A DNA stretch of 64,000 bases from Pelagerythrobacter sp041912895. Its GTDB lineage: Bacteria; Pseudomonadota; Alphaproteobacteria; Sphingomonadales; Sphingomonadaceae. Below the pieces are notes generated by a model that searched no databases, was not told where the DNA came from, and saw only the letters and a program-made list of their open reading frames with translations. The stretch lies in contig NZ_JAYSGI010000001.1 of NCBI RefSeq assembly GCF_041912895.1, positions 310,001-374,000 on the forward strand, given 5' to 3'. Below are positions 53,958 through 62,885 of the stretch, piece by piece. How positions within the stretch are numbered: the first letter of the stretch is position 1; the number at the start of each line of letters is the position of its first letter. A program made the translations under genes and the position numbers.

Positions 53958-54350
53958 ATGGGCAACGGAACTTCCCTCGGCCGCGTGCGCGGACTGGGCT
54001 CGGCGCACGAGGGGCCGCATCACTGGCTGCTCCAGCGCTTCACCGCGATCGGCAACCTCGTGCTGGTGCTGTGGCTGGTCGGCTCGATCGTGCTGCTGCC
54101 CGATCTCGGCTACGCGACCGTCAGCGGCTATCTGGCGCAGCCGGTGCCCGCCACCGCGATGGCGCTGCTGATCGTCAGCACGTTCTGGCATGCGCGGCTG
54201 GGCCTGCAGGTGCTGTTCGAGGATTACGTGCACACCGCCGGCAACAAGTTCGCCGTGCTCGCTCTCATCAATCTCGCGGCGATCGCGGGCGGCGCGTTCG
54301 GCCTGCTGTGCGTCGCCCGACTTGCCCTCGCTTCCGGAGGAACCGCCTGA
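53958..54350 (+). CDS. sdhD: Succinate dehydrogenase membrane anchor subunit
   Basis: 130 aa, three helices. GSAHEGPHHWLLQRFTAIGN at the start, and HARLGLQVLFEDYVH with the haem-ligand His and quinone-site Asp-Tyr, identify SdhD. Its stop overlaps the sdhA ATG as TGATG. Confidence 0.93.
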   Translation: MGNGTSLGRVRGLGSAHEGPHHWLLQRFTAIGNLVLVLWLVGSIVLLPDLGYATVSGYLAQPVPATAMALLIVSTFWHARLGLQVLFEDYVHTAGNKFAVLALINLAAIAGGAFGLLCVARLALASGGTA

Positions 54351-56170
54351 TGGCCGACGCCGCCAGCAAACCCGCCTACACGATCGTCGACCATACTTAC
54401 GACGTGGTGGTCGTCGGCGCGGGCGGATCGGGCCTGCGCGCCACGATGGGCGCGGCCGAGGCGGGCCTGAAGACGGCCTGCATCACCAAGGTCTTCCCCA
54501 CGCGTTCGCACACCGTCGCCGCGCAGGGCGGGATCGCCGCTTCGCTGGGCAACAACACGCCCGACCACTGGCAGTGGCACATGTTCGATACCGTGAAGGG
54601 GTCCGACTGGCTCGGCGATCAGGACGCGATCGAATACATGGTGCGCGAGGCGCCGCAGGCGGTCTACGAGCTCGAGCATGCGGGCGTACCGTTTTCGCGT
54701 AACGAGAACGGCACGATCTACCAGCGCCCGTTCGGCGGGCACATGCAGAACATGGGCGAAGGCCCGCCAGTGCAGCGCACCTGCGCGGCCGCCGACCGCA
54801 CCGGCCACGCGATGCTCCACGCGCTCTATCAGCAGAGCCTGAAGTACGACGCGGATTTCTTCATCGAATACTTCGCGCTCGATCTCATCATGGAGAACGG
54901 CGCGTGCCGCGGCGTGGTGGCGATGTGCCTCGACGACGGGACGATCCACCGCTTCCGCGCCAAGGCCGTGGTGCTGGCGACCGGCGGCTACGGGCGCTGC
55001 TACTTCACCGCGACCAGCGCGCACACCTGCACCGGCGATGGCGGCGGCATGGTCTTGCGCGCCGGCCTGCCGCTGCAGGACATGGAGTTCGTGCAGTTCC
55101 ACCCGACCGGCATCTACGGCGCGGGCGTGCTCATCACCGAAGGCGCGCGGGGCGAGGGCGGCTACCTGACCAATTCCGAGGGCGAGCGCTTCATGGAGCG
55201 CTATGCGCCGAGCGCGAAGGACCTCGCCAGCCGCGACGTCGTCAGCCGCTCGATGGCGCTGGAGACGCGCGAAGGGCGCGGCGTGGGCCCGGACAAGGAC
55301 CACATCTTCCTCCACCTCGATCACATCGATCCCAAGGTGCTGGCCGAGCGGCTGCCGGGCATCACCGAGAGCGGCAAGATCTTCGCCGGGGTGGACCTGA
55401 CGCGCCAGCCGCTGCCGGTGACGCCCACCGTGCATTACAACATGGGCGGCATTCCCTGTAACTACCACGGCGAGGTCGTGACCATCGGGCCCGACGGCGA
55501 TCCCGAGACGGTCGTGCCCGGCCTGTTCGCGGTGGGCGAGGCGGCGTGCGTTTCAGTGCACGGCGCGAACCGCCTCGGCTCCAACTCGCTGATCGATCTC
55601 GTGGTGTTCGGCCGCGCGACCGGGCATCGCCTGAAAGAAATCATCAAGCCCGGCACGGCGCACGACGAGTTGCCCGAGGACGGCGCCGAGCTCGCGCTGA
55701 CCCGGCTCGACCATTTCCGCAACGCCAAGGGCGGTTCGCCGACCGCGGAAATCCGCGCCGAGATGCAGAAGGACATGCAGAAGCACGCCGCGGTGTTCCG
55801 CGACAGCAAGCTGCTGTCCGAAGGCGTCGACCTGCTGAAGAAGGCGAACAAGCGGATGGAGGACATCCACGTTTCGGACCGCTCGCTGATCTGGAACAGC
55901 GACCTGATCGAGACGCTGGAACTCGACAACCTGATGGCGCAGGCGAACGTGACCATCGCCAGCGCGGAAAACCGCAAGGAAAGCCGCGGCGCCCACGCGC
56001 ACGAGGATTTTCCCGAGCGCGACGACGCGAATTGGATGAAGCACACCGCGGCATGGTTCGAAGGCTGGGGCGGCAAGGGCGGCGCGGTGAAGATCGACTA
56101 CCGCCCGGTCCACGAATACACGCTGACCGACGACGCGGAGTACATCAAGCCGAAGAAGCGGGTGTATTGA
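54350..56170 (+). CDS. sdhA: Succinate dehydrogenase flavoprotein subunit
   Basis: 606 aa catalytic subunit. FAD loop VVVVGAGGSGLRATMGAA, the FAD-linking His in TRSHTVAAQGG, QFHPTGIYGAGVLITEGARGEGG split by normal motifs, and HYNMGGIPCNY are typical. GGAGGAA lies upstream. The expected iron-sulphur subunit gene sdhB is not downstream: a ParDE pair on the other strand follows. Confidence 0.97.
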   Translation: MADAASKPAYTIVDHTYDVVVVGAGGSGLRATMGAAEAGLKTACITKVFPTRSHTVAAQGGIAASLGNNTPDHWQWHMFDTVKGSDWLGDQDAIEYMVREAPQAVYELEHAGVPFSRNENGTIYQRPFGGHMQNMGEGPPVQRTCAAADRTGHAMLHALYQQSLKYDADFFIEYFALDLIMENGACRGVVAMCLDDGTIHRFRAKAVVLATGGYGRCYFTATSAHTCTGDGGGMVLRAGLPLQDMEFVQFHPTGIYGAGVLITEGARGEGGYLTNSEGERFMERYAPSAKDLASRDVVSRSMALETREGRGVGPDKDHIFLHLDHIDPKVLAERLPGITESGKIFAGVDLTRQPLPVTPTVHYNMGGIPCNYHGEVVTIGPDGDPETVVPGLFAVGEAACVSVHGANRLGSNSLIDLVVFGRATGHRLKEIIKPGTAHDELPEDGAELALTRLDHFRNAKGGSPTAEIRAEMQKDMQKHAAVFRDSKLLSEGVDLLKKANKRMEDIHVSDRSLIWNSDLIETLELDNLMAQANVTIASAENRKESRGAHAHEDFPERDDANWMKHTAAWFEGWGGKGGAVKIDYRPVHEYTLTDDAEYIKPKKRVY

Positions 56171-56209
56171 TTGGGTGGGGACGCGGTTTCGCCGGTTCAG
56201 CCCGGCAAC

Positions 56210-56506
56210 CTATTTGAGCCGTCCCTCGAAATCCATCCGATCATGCAGAATGCGGACGATCTGGACTTCCCGATCGTTGAACGTAAAGAAAATCACGTCC
56301 CGGCCTGCCGTCACTCGTCGCAGATCTACATGGGGAAGTTGGGCATCATGGCCCAGCATGGGATTTTCAACGATGCTTCGGATGGTGCGTTCGATTTCAT
56401 CGAGATAGCGGCGTGTTCGTGCGTTGCCGCATTCCCGTTCCGAACGGTCGGCCAGATTGGTGAAGTCGCGTTGCGCGGTCGAGTGGTATCGAAGCTGGCG
56501 CGTCAT
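56210..56506 (-). CDS. parE: ParE/RelE-family toxin
   Basis: 98 aa. LRYHSTAQRDFTNLADRSE...RRYLDEIERTIRSIVENPMLGHD and VIFFTFNDREVQIVRILHDRMDF are a standard ParE-type toxin, related to gyrase inhibitors. The ATG overlaps the antitoxin stop by 4 nt. It converges on sdhA, 39 bp from its stop. Confidence 0.9.
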   Translation of the reverse strand: MTRQLRYHSTAQRDFTNLADRSERECGNARTRRYLDEIERTIRSIVENPMLGHDAQLPHVDLRRVTAGRDVIFFTFNDREVQIVRILHDRMDFEGRLK

Positions 56507-56742
56507 CCTTCAGGATAATGCCGATCAATCCAGGATCGTGCATCGAATTCGACCAGCGGGCTGGCAAGCCCTTCGTCGATCGCATCGAGCAATTTCGAAC
56601 GGAACATGGAGCGTTCTTCGTGCATCCGCAGCGCATCGCGGATCACCTCGCTGGTCGAGCCGAACTCGCCGGACTCGACCTTGCGGCGGGTATATTCCAT
56701 GAGCTTTTCGCCCAGGGCGATCGAGGTGGTTTTCGCTGGCAT
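56503..56742 (-). CDS. parD: ParD-family antitoxin
   Basis: 79 aa ribbon-helix-helix antitoxin. TSIALGEKLMEYTRRKVESGEFGSTSEVIRDALRMHEER is the ParD/CopG fold, with a toxin-binding tail. Start ATG at 56742; the longer frame to 56793 overlaps the promoter. Divergent from the lipoprotein metalloprotease gene by 34 bp. Confidence 0.9.
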   Translation of the reverse strand: MPAKTTSIALGEKLMEYTRRKVESGEFGSTSEVIRDALRMHEERSMFRSKLLDAIDEGLASPLVEFDARSWIDRHYPEG

Positions 56743-56776
56743 GCGACGGATATAGCAAATATTGGTAACCCCTTCA

Positions 56777-57637
56777 ATGCGAACCCCCTCCATTCTCGCG
56801 CTGATCGCACTGACCTCGTGCGCCGCCGGACCGTCGGCTCCGCCCGAGGCGCTGGAAATCGACCAGTTCTATTCGCAGTATCTCGATGCCGACGGCATCC
56901 CGGTGGTGGCGTCGGCGCGGGTGGAAAGCCGCGCGCTGATCGAGGCGCGCCGGATGATCGAGGACATGCTCGCGCACCGGCCCGACCTTGCGGCGACGCT
57001 CGCGCGCGAGGGGTATCGCGTGGCGATCCTCGGCGAGGACGAGGCGATCACCGACCTGCCGGAAAACGCGCACTGGACCAAGCCCGCGCGCGACGACCCG
57101 CGCCTGACCCGCTGCGAGCGCAAGCTTTACGACGAGCGGATCGGGCAATTCACTGCGCGCGAATACTGGAACGCGAGAGTGCGCGGGATCGGCGGCATCT
57201 ACACCGTCGGCGCGGAGGAGGACGTGCTCGGCAAGCCCACCAGCCGCTATTACGGCGAGACGATCCTCGTCCACGAATTCGCCCACAACGTGCTCGACGC
57301 GATCCGCATCGCGGACCCGGAGCTCTACGCCGAGGTCGAACGGGCGTACCAAAGCGCGCTGGCCGAGGGGCTGTGGAAGGACGAATACGCGAGCACGACG
57401 GTGCAGGAGTACTGGGCCGAGGGCACGCAGTTCTTTTTCAATTCCAACCGGCTGGCGGTGTTCGACGGACGCCGGATACTGAACCACGACGATCTTGTCG
57501 CCTACGATCCGCGATTGGCCGCGACCTTGCAGCAGGCCTATGGCGCGCGCCACCGCCTCGCCGCCGATCCGTTCTACCGCCACCCGGCGCGCGTGCCGCC
57601 CGGGCCGATGCCCGAGAACACGGCGGAGGTTTGCTAG
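56777..57637 (+). CDS. Putative lipoprotein zinc metalloprotease
   Basis: 286 aa with lipobox ALTSC (Cys15). The zinc motif is HEFAH in ILVHEFAHNVLD, with a downstream Glu in QEYWAEGTQFFFNSN as a likely third ligand, so a gluzincin. I do not know a named family; the EYWAEGTQ motif is conserved in a group of bacterial hypothetical proteins as I recall. Periplasmic role unknown. Confidence 0.7.
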   Translation: MRTPSILALIALTSCAAGPSAPPEALEIDQFYSQYLDADGIPVVASARVESRALIEARRMIEDMLAHRPDLAATLAREGYRVAILGEDEAITDLPENAHWTKPARDDPRLTRCERKLYDERIGQFTAREYWNARVRGIGGIYTVGAEEDVLGKPTSRYYGETILVHEFAHNVLDAIRIADPELYAEVERAYQSALAEGLWKDEYASTTVQEYWAEGTQFFFNSNRLAVFDGRRILNHDDLVAYDPRLAATLQQAYGARHRLAADPFYRHPARVPPGPMPENTAEVC

Positions 57638-57725
57638 CCGCCGCTTCGTGGTTTCTTAAGTTTATCGGCTCACTCTGGCGTCATTGCGCAAGGAAGGGGA
57701 CCTGCCGGGGGGCGGGTGTGACGTC

Positions 57726-58934
57726 GTGGACGTATTCACGCTATTCGGAGCGAACGCGATCATCCTGCTGGTGATGGCGCTCGGCTTTCTCGCCGCCTAC
57801 GCGCGGCGTCGGGAGAACTGGTGGCCGGCGTGGATCGCCGCCAATCTCGTGCTCGCGCTGGCGCTGCTCCTGTTCATCACGCTGCCCGGCGAACGCTCGT
57901 GGCTGATCGCAATTCCCAACACCTTGCTGGCGATCGGGTTCGGCCTGCGCTGGCGTGCGGCGCACCTGTTCACCGCGAGCCCGACCGGATGGATGCCGGT
58001 GTGGCTGCCCGCCTGCGCGGTTATCGGCGCTTTCGCGCTGCCACAGGCCTTCGGCGCGGGTACGGTGTTCGCGCTGGTCAACGTGATCCTCGGTGCGCAG
58101 GCGAGCGCGATCGCGTGGCATTTCTGGCGCGAACGTGCGCCCGCCTCGTTCTCGAGCCACGGCCTCGTCGCCGCCTACGCGGTGATGGCGCTTTCGTTCG
58201 GGATGCGCGTGATCGAAGGGATCGCCTTCTTCGACGGGCTGACCACCTATTTCCCGCTCGGCGGAACGCTGCCGTTCCACCTCGTGATCGCCGTGGTCCA
58301 TACTTCGGCGAGCGGAGCCTTCGCGCTCTCGATCGCCTACGAGCGGACCGCGCTGCAGATGCGCGACGAGCGCGACAGCGCGCAGCGGCAGGCGCAGGAC
58401 CTCGGCCGGCTGGCCGAGCGCGACGCGCTGACCGGGTTGCTCAACCGGCGTGCGATCGAGCCGCGCTTCGCGGAGCTGCGCGCCGTCGGGTTCAGCGCCC
58501 TCGCGGTGGTCGATCTCGACCACTTCAAGCGCGTGAACGATGCCTTCGGTCACTTGCGCGGCGACGAGGCGCTGCGCGCGGTCGCCGCCGCGCTGGCGCC
58601 GGACGAGGATTGCCTCGCCGCGCGCATGGGCGGGGAGGAGTTCATCCTGCTGCTGCGCGGCGACGACGCGCGCGGACGCGTCGAGGCGCGCCGCCAAGCC
58701 ATCGCGCGCCGGGTCGCGGCGGACATTCCCGGGTTGCCGGGCGTGGTCACCGCCAGCGTCGGGCTGGTCGAGCTGCCGCGCGAAGGGCTCGCCAATCTGG
58801 CCTTCGCGGAGCTCTATGCCGCCGCCGACCGCCTGCTCTACGATGCCAAGAGCGGCGGGCGGAACCGGCTGATCGCCGAACGGCTGAGCCTGTTCGCCGC
58901 GCCCGCGCCGCGCACGAGCACCGAAGCGGCCTGA
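57726..58934 (+). CDS. Membrane diguanylate cyclase (GGDEF)
   Basis: 402 aa. Six or seven helices (residues 5-205) then a GGDEF domain: LAERDALTGLLNRRAIEPRF, DLDHFKRVNDAFGHLRGDEALRA and the active site RMGGEEFILLL. Start GTG at 57726 behind a run of G; a TTG at 57684 is also open. Converges with the cyclophilin gene 3 bp away. Confidence 0.9.
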   Translation: MDVFTLFGANAIILLVMALGFLAAYARRRENWWPAWIAANLVLALALLLFITLPGERSWLIAIPNTLLAIGFGLRWRAAHLFTASPTGWMPVWLPACAVIGAFALPQAFGAGTVFALVNVILGAQASAIAWHFWRERAPASFSSHGLVAAYAVMALSFGMRVIEGIAFFDGLTTYFPLGGTLPFHLVIAVVHTSASGAFALSIAYERTALQMRDERDSAQRQAQDLGRLAERDALTGLLNRRAIEPRFAELRAVGFSALAVVDLDHFKRVNDAFGHLRGDEALRAVAAALAPDEDCLAARMGGEEFILLLRGDDARGRVEARRQAIARRVAADIPGLPGVVTASVGLVELPREGLANLAFAELYAAADRLLYDAKSGGRNRLIAERLSLFAAPAPRTSTEAA

Positions 58935-58937
58935 CGG

Positions 58938-59579
58938 CTATTCTTCCAGGACGCGGCGGGCTTCGACGATCTTCACCGGTTCGGCCAGCATCTGGCCCTT
59001 CATCCAGCCTTCGCCCTTGTCGGGATCGGTCGGCGCGGCGTGGATCGCCTCGACCACCTCCATCCCCTCGACCACGTGGCCGAACGCGGCGTAGCCGGCG
59101 CGCAGCTCGGGATCGTCGGAGGCCGGATCGGCGTCCATGCCGGGTTGTTCCTGCAGCATGATCGAGAAATCACCGGTCGCGGTGCCCGGGGCGTCGCGCG
59201 CCATCGAGAGCGCGCCCCGCCCGTGGAGCACGCCGGTCTCGCTGGTCGGCTCGTGCGCGATCGGGGGGAGGACGCGCTTGGGGTCGTGCTGCGTGCCCGC
59301 CTGGATCAGTCCGTTGGGCTGGTCGCCCCATGCGAGCGGCATCGCGCGGTAGAACACGATGCCGTCCAGCCGCCCTTCGTCGACGTAGCGCAGGAAATTG
59401 GCCGCGGTGACCGGCGCACGCTCGGTCTCGATCGCGGCGGTGATGTCCCCCATCGTAGTCTCGAGCACGACGAGCACGGTTTCGGGTTCGTCCGTCGTAA
59501 CCGGCGGCGGCACCACCTGCGCGGCGGCGGCGGTGGCGAGCGAGAGGGGCAGGGCGAGCGCGGCGAATCGTTTGAGCAT
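58938..59579 (-). CDS. Periplasmic peptidyl-prolyl cis-trans isomerase, cyclophilin type
   Basis: 213 aa. Signal peptide ending AAAQ. The cyclophilin fold shows LETTMGDITAAIETERAPVTAANFLRYVDEG, FYRAMP, QAGTQHD, the ALSMARD segment and GDFSIMLQEQPGMD. Some active-site aromatic residues differ from human cyclophilin, as is common for bacterial secreted forms. Start ATG 59579. Confidence 0.9.
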   Translation of the reverse strand: MLKRFAALALPLSLATAAAAQVVPPPVTTDEPETVLVVLETTMGDITAAIETERAPVTAANFLRYVDEGRLDGIVFYRAMPLAWGDQPNGLIQAGTQHDPKRVLPPIAHEPTSETGVLHGRGALSMARDAPGTATGDFSIMLQEQPGMDADPASDDPELRAGYAAFGHVVEGMEVVEAIHAAPTDPDKGEGWMKGQMLAEPVKIVEARRVLEE

Positions 59580-59599
59580 TGGCGGACTATGCCGCAGTT

Positions 59600-60748
59600 T
59601 CACCGCCGCCGCAGCATTGCGCGATTCAACTGGTCCAGGCGCGTTACGCCCATCAGCCGCATGCCGCGCTCGATCTCGTCCTTCAGCAATTCCAGCGCGC
59701 GTTCGACGCCCGGCTGCCCGGCGGCGGCGAGGGCATAGAGGTAGAGCCGCCCGCCCGAGGCCGCTGTGGCCCCTTGCGCCAGCGCCTTGAGCACGTGCGT
59801 GCCGCGCCGCACGCCGCCGTCGCAGATCACCTCGATCTCGCCGCCCACGGCATCGACGATCTCGGCGAGTTGGTCGAACGGCGCGCGGCTGCCGTCGAGC
59901 TGGCGGCCGCCGTGGTTGGAGACCATGATCGCGTCGGCCCCGATCTCGACCGCGCGGCGCGCGTCGCCGGCGCTCATCACGCCCTTGAGGCAGAACGTGC
60001 CGCTCCAATCCTGCCGGATGCGCGCGGCAGTGTCCCAGTCCATCGCGGTGTCGAGCATCGTGTTGAAATACTCGGCGATCGATACCGCCTTGCCGGTGCC
60101 TTCGCTGACATGGGTGTCGAGATTGGGCAGGCGGAACTTTTCGCGCAGCATGTAGTCGAGCGCCCAGCGCGGTCGCGTGGCGTAGGACCACACGGCCGAC
60201 GGCGTGAAACGGGGCGGGGTGGTGAAGCCGCTGCGCTGGCACCGCTCGCGCTTGCCCGAGACGATCGTGTCCACGGTCAGCGCCAGCGCGTCAAAGCCGC
60301 TGGCCTTGCATCGCTCGATCATCGCGGCGTTGAGCCCGGCGTCCTTATGGACGTAGAGCTGGAACAGCTTGGGCGTGGAGACGAGCGCGGCGATCTCCTC
60401 GATGCTCACTGTGGCGAGGCTGGAGATGCCGAACCACAGCCCGAACTTCTCCGCCGCGCGGGCGACCGCGCGTTCACCCTGCCAGTGGAACACGCGCTGG
60501 AGCGCGGTCGGGCTGAGCACGAGGGGCAGGGCGCTGCGCCGCCCCATGATCGTGCACCCGGTATCGATTTCCGCCACGCCCGCGAGCACGTCGGGCACGA
60601 GGTCGACCTCGTCGAATGCGGCGGTGTTGCGCGCCTTGGTGACTTCGTCGTCCGCCGCGCCGTCGATGTAGTCGAACACGGGCCGCGGCAGCCGCGTTTT
60701 CGCCAGCCGCCGCAGGTCTTCGATGTTGTGGCAGCCGGACAAACGCAT
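59600..60748 (-). CDS. FMN-dependent alpha-hydroxy-acid oxidase/dehydrogenase (LldD-like)
   Basis: 382 aa TIM barrel. FDYIDGAADDEVT, SPTALQRVFH, FQLYV, LTVDTIVSGKRERC, LKGVMSAGDARRAV, the catalytic His in VSNHGGRQLDG and ICDGGVRRGTHVLKALA make it a member of the lactate oxidase/dehydrogenase family. L-lactate or another 2-hydroxy acid is the likely substrate. Last 20 bp upstream of the cyclophilin gene, which may be co-transcribed. Confidence 0.9.
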   Translation of the reverse strand: MRLSGCHNIEDLRRLAKTRLPRPVFDYIDGAADDEVTKARNTAAFDEVDLVPDVLAGVAEIDTGCTIMGRRSALPLVLSPTALQRVFHWQGERAVARAAEKFGLWFGISSLATVSIEEIAALVSTPKLFQLYVHKDAGLNAAMIERCKASGFDALALTVDTIVSGKRERCQRSGFTTPPRFTPSAVWSYATRPRWALDYMLREKFRLPNLDTHVSEGTGKAVSIAEYFNTMLDTAMDWDTAARIRQDWSGTFCLKGVMSAGDARRAVEIGADAIMVSNHGGRQLDGSRAPFDQLAEIVDAVGGEIEVICDGGVRRGTHVLKALAQGATAASGGRLYLYALAAAGQPGVERALELLKDEIERGMRLMGVTRLDQLNRAMLRRR

Positions 60749-60803
60749 GACGTGGCTCTACCAGCGACATGGAGATGAACCAATATTCATCCGCGCTTCA
60801 TGT

Positions 60804-60836
60804 TTACAGGCGTAGTCGATATGGCTACAGACGTAG
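60804..60836. promoter_or_regulatory. Tandem BlaI-type operator candidates
   Basis: TTACAGGCGTAG (60804-60815) and CTACAGACGTAG (60825-60836) are near-identical sites with dyad symmetry (CTAC-N4-GTAG in the second). Their starts are 21 bp apart, two helical turns, so two repressor dimers would sit on the same face of the DNA. They lie 22-54 bp before the BlaI-like gene. Confidence 0.6.
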
Positions 60837-60857
60837 GCGCAAATCGGGGAGGGTTTG

Positions 60858-61247
60858 GTGGCGAAATCCGAAGACGAGCGGCCCGATCGCATCAGCGAGG
60901 CCGAACATGCCGTGATGGAGGCGTTGTGGGCGCAGAGCCCGCTGACCGCCGCCGAAGTATGCGACGCGGTGTGCGAGGAGCGGGACTGGAGCCTGCCGAC
61001 GGTCAAGACCCTGCTCGCACGGCTCGTGTCGAAGCAGGCGGTCGAGACCGAGCCCGATGGGCGCCGTTTCCTCTATACCCCGCTGCTCGCCCGCGATGAC
61101 TATCTCGGCGGCGAGTCGCGGCGGCTGGTCGATCGGCTGTTCGGCGGCCGCGCCGCGCCGCTGTTCGCGCATCTGGCGCAGGAAGAGGCGCTGACCGAGG
61201 ACGACCTCGCCGAAATCGAAGCGCTGCTGAAGGAGCTCAAGCAATGA
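60858..61247 (+). CDS. BlaI/MecI-family transcriptional repressor
   Basis: 129 aa winged helix. ISEAEHAVMEALWAQSPLTAAEVCDAVCEERDWSLPTVKTLLARLVSKQAVETEPDGRRFLYTPLL is a standard BlaI N-terminal domain, followed by a C-terminal dimerisation helix. I start at GTG 60858, with GGGGAGG about 5 nt upstream; a TTG one codon earlier is possible. The stop overlaps the next ATG as ATGA. Confidence 0.92.
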   Translation: MAKSEDERPDRISEAEHAVMEALWAQSPLTAAEVCDAVCEERDWSLPTVKTLLARLVSKQAVETEPDGRRFLYTPLLARDDYLGGESRRLVDRLFGGRAAPLFAHLAQEEALTEDDLAEIEALLKELKQ

Positions 61248-62875
61248 GCTGGCTTCTCGAAACGCTCGTCTGGACCGCGGCGCTGATCGCGCTGGTCCTC
61301 GTCCTGCGCCGCCCCGTGGCGCGCCATTTCGGGCCCAAGGCGGCCTATGCGCTGTGGCTGCTGCCGTTCGTGCGTCTGCTGTTGCCGCCGGTCGTGCTGC
61401 CGGCGTGGCTGGCGCCGTCTCCCGCCGCCGACGTGCCGGTGGCGCGGAGCGCGGAGGCGACGCCCGATATCGTCTACCTGATTGCCGACCGAACTGCCGC
61501 CCTGGACGGGACAGGCCCGGTGGAAGCAGCGTCGCCCACCTTCCCCTGGGCGGCGGCGCTGCTTGCACTGTGGCTGACGGGCGCGGCGCTGTTCCTGTGG
61601 ATCCGCTTTTCCGGCTATCACCGGACCCGGCGCATGCTGCTCGAAAGCGCACTGCCGGTGGGCGAGGCGGGCCGCGTGCGGCTGGTCGAGACCGCCGGGA
61701 CCACCGCGCCGATCGCCTTCGGGGTGCTCGACAAGGTCGTGGCGTTGCCGCCGGGCTTCATGGCGCAGCGCGACCGCGCGTCGCGCAATCTCGCGCTGGC
61801 GCACGAACTCGCCCACCATCGCGGACACGACCTGCTGGCGAACTTCGCCGCGCAGCTGCTGTTCGCGCTGCACTGGTTCAACCCGCTCGCCTATGCCGGT
61901 TGGCAGGCGATGCGCCGCGACCAGGAGGCGGCGTGCGACGCGCGGGTGGTCGAGAGCATCGGCCGCGACACGCGCGCGGCATATGGCCGGGTGATCGCGA
62001 GCTTCGCCGCCGGGCCGAAGCTGGCCCCCGAATTGGCGCTCGCAGCGCCCATGGCGTGCCCGGTGCTGGGCGACAAGTCCATCATCCATCGCCTGAGGAG
62101 CCTGACGATGACCGACATCACCCCGCGCCGCCGCCTGGCCGGACGCGCGATCCTCGCCGCCGGGCTGTTCGCGCTGCCGTTGACCGCCTCGGTGTCCTAC
62201 GCCGAGAGCGTGGCTGCGCCCCAGGCGCCCCAGGCGCCGCTGCCGCCCGCCGCACTCGAAGCGCCCGCTGCGCCGACGGCACCGCCGCCTCCGGCCGCGC
62301 CCGACGCGCCGTCTGCTCCCGTGCCGCCGGTCGCGCCCGAGGCGCCCGGGGCGGTTGCGATCGAGCGGATCGAGCGAACCGGCGACGGCGTCGAGCGCCG
62401 GATCATCGTCAACCGCCGGGAAAGCAATACGCACGACCGCGATGCGATCGTTGAGGAGAAGCGCCGGACGGTGCGGCATCTGTCCGAACTCACCGCCGAG
62501 GAACGCGCCCACTACGATCGCGCGATGGACAAGCTCGCGTCGCGGATGGCCGAGCTCGAGCATCTCGACGAACGGATCGACCGCGAAGTCCGCCTCGCGC
62601 TACGCAGCGTCCCGCAGCCGCCCCGCGTGCCGGATGTGCCCGACGTTCCGCGCGTGATCGAAGGGTGCCGCGGCGACGAGATCGTCCACGAAAGCTCGGA
62701 GGACGGCCGCCAGGTCATCCGCATCTGCACCGCGAAGATCAACGCCGAGGCGCTGGCCGGGCTGCGCGAAGCACGCAACGACCTGGCGCACGATCCCGAT
62801 CTTTCGCCCGAGATGCGCGCACGCGTGCTGCGTTCGCTCGATTCGTCGATCGCCGGGATGGCTGCAAAGGACTGA
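61244..62875 (+). CDS. BlaR1-like M56 membrane metallopeptidase
   Basis: 543 aa. Four membrane helices (about 5-25, 35-55, 100-125, 290-315 by hydrophobicity) surround the zinc site HELAHH, with RRDQEAACDARVV as the third-ligand segment. The outer part is not a penicillin-binding sensor: instead a Pro/Ala-rich linker (about 325-375) is followed by a charged helical domain with a possible disulphide (two Cys near residues 475 and 495). It should cleave the BlaI-like repressor on a signal, but the signal is unlikely to be a beta-lactam. No beta-lactamase is near. Confidence 0.87.
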   Translation: MSWLLETLVWTAALIALVLVLRRPVARHFGPKAAYALWLLPFVRLLLPPVVLPAWLAPSPAADVPVARSAEATPDIVYLIADRTAALDGTGPVEAASPTFPWAAALLALWLTGAALFLWIRFSGYHRTRRMLLESALPVGEAGRVRLVETAGTTAPIAFGVLDKVVALPPGFMAQRDRASRNLALAHELAHHRGHDLLANFAAQLLFALHWFNPLAYAGWQAMRRDQEAACDARVVESIGRDTRAAYGRVIASFAAGPKLAPELALAAPMACPVLGDKSIIHRLRSLTMTDITPRRRLAGRAILAAGLFALPLTASVSYAESVAAPQAPQAPLPPAALEAPAAPTAPPPPAAPDAPSAPVPPVAPEAPGAVAIERIERTGDGVERRIIVNRRESNTHDRDAIVEEKRRTVRHLSELTAEERAHYDRAMDKLASRMAELEHLDERIDREVRLALRSVPQPPRVPDVPDVPRVIEGCRGDEIVHESSEDGRQVIRICTAKINAEALAGLREARNDLAHDPDLSPEMRARVLRSLDSSIAGMAAKD

Positions 62876-62885
62876 GCGGCAGCGG

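Noticed and set aside
57684..57725. Upstream TTG start for the 57.7-kb GGDEF gene
   Set aside because: It would add 14 hydrophilic residues before the first membrane helix with no ribosome site; GTG 57726 fits better.
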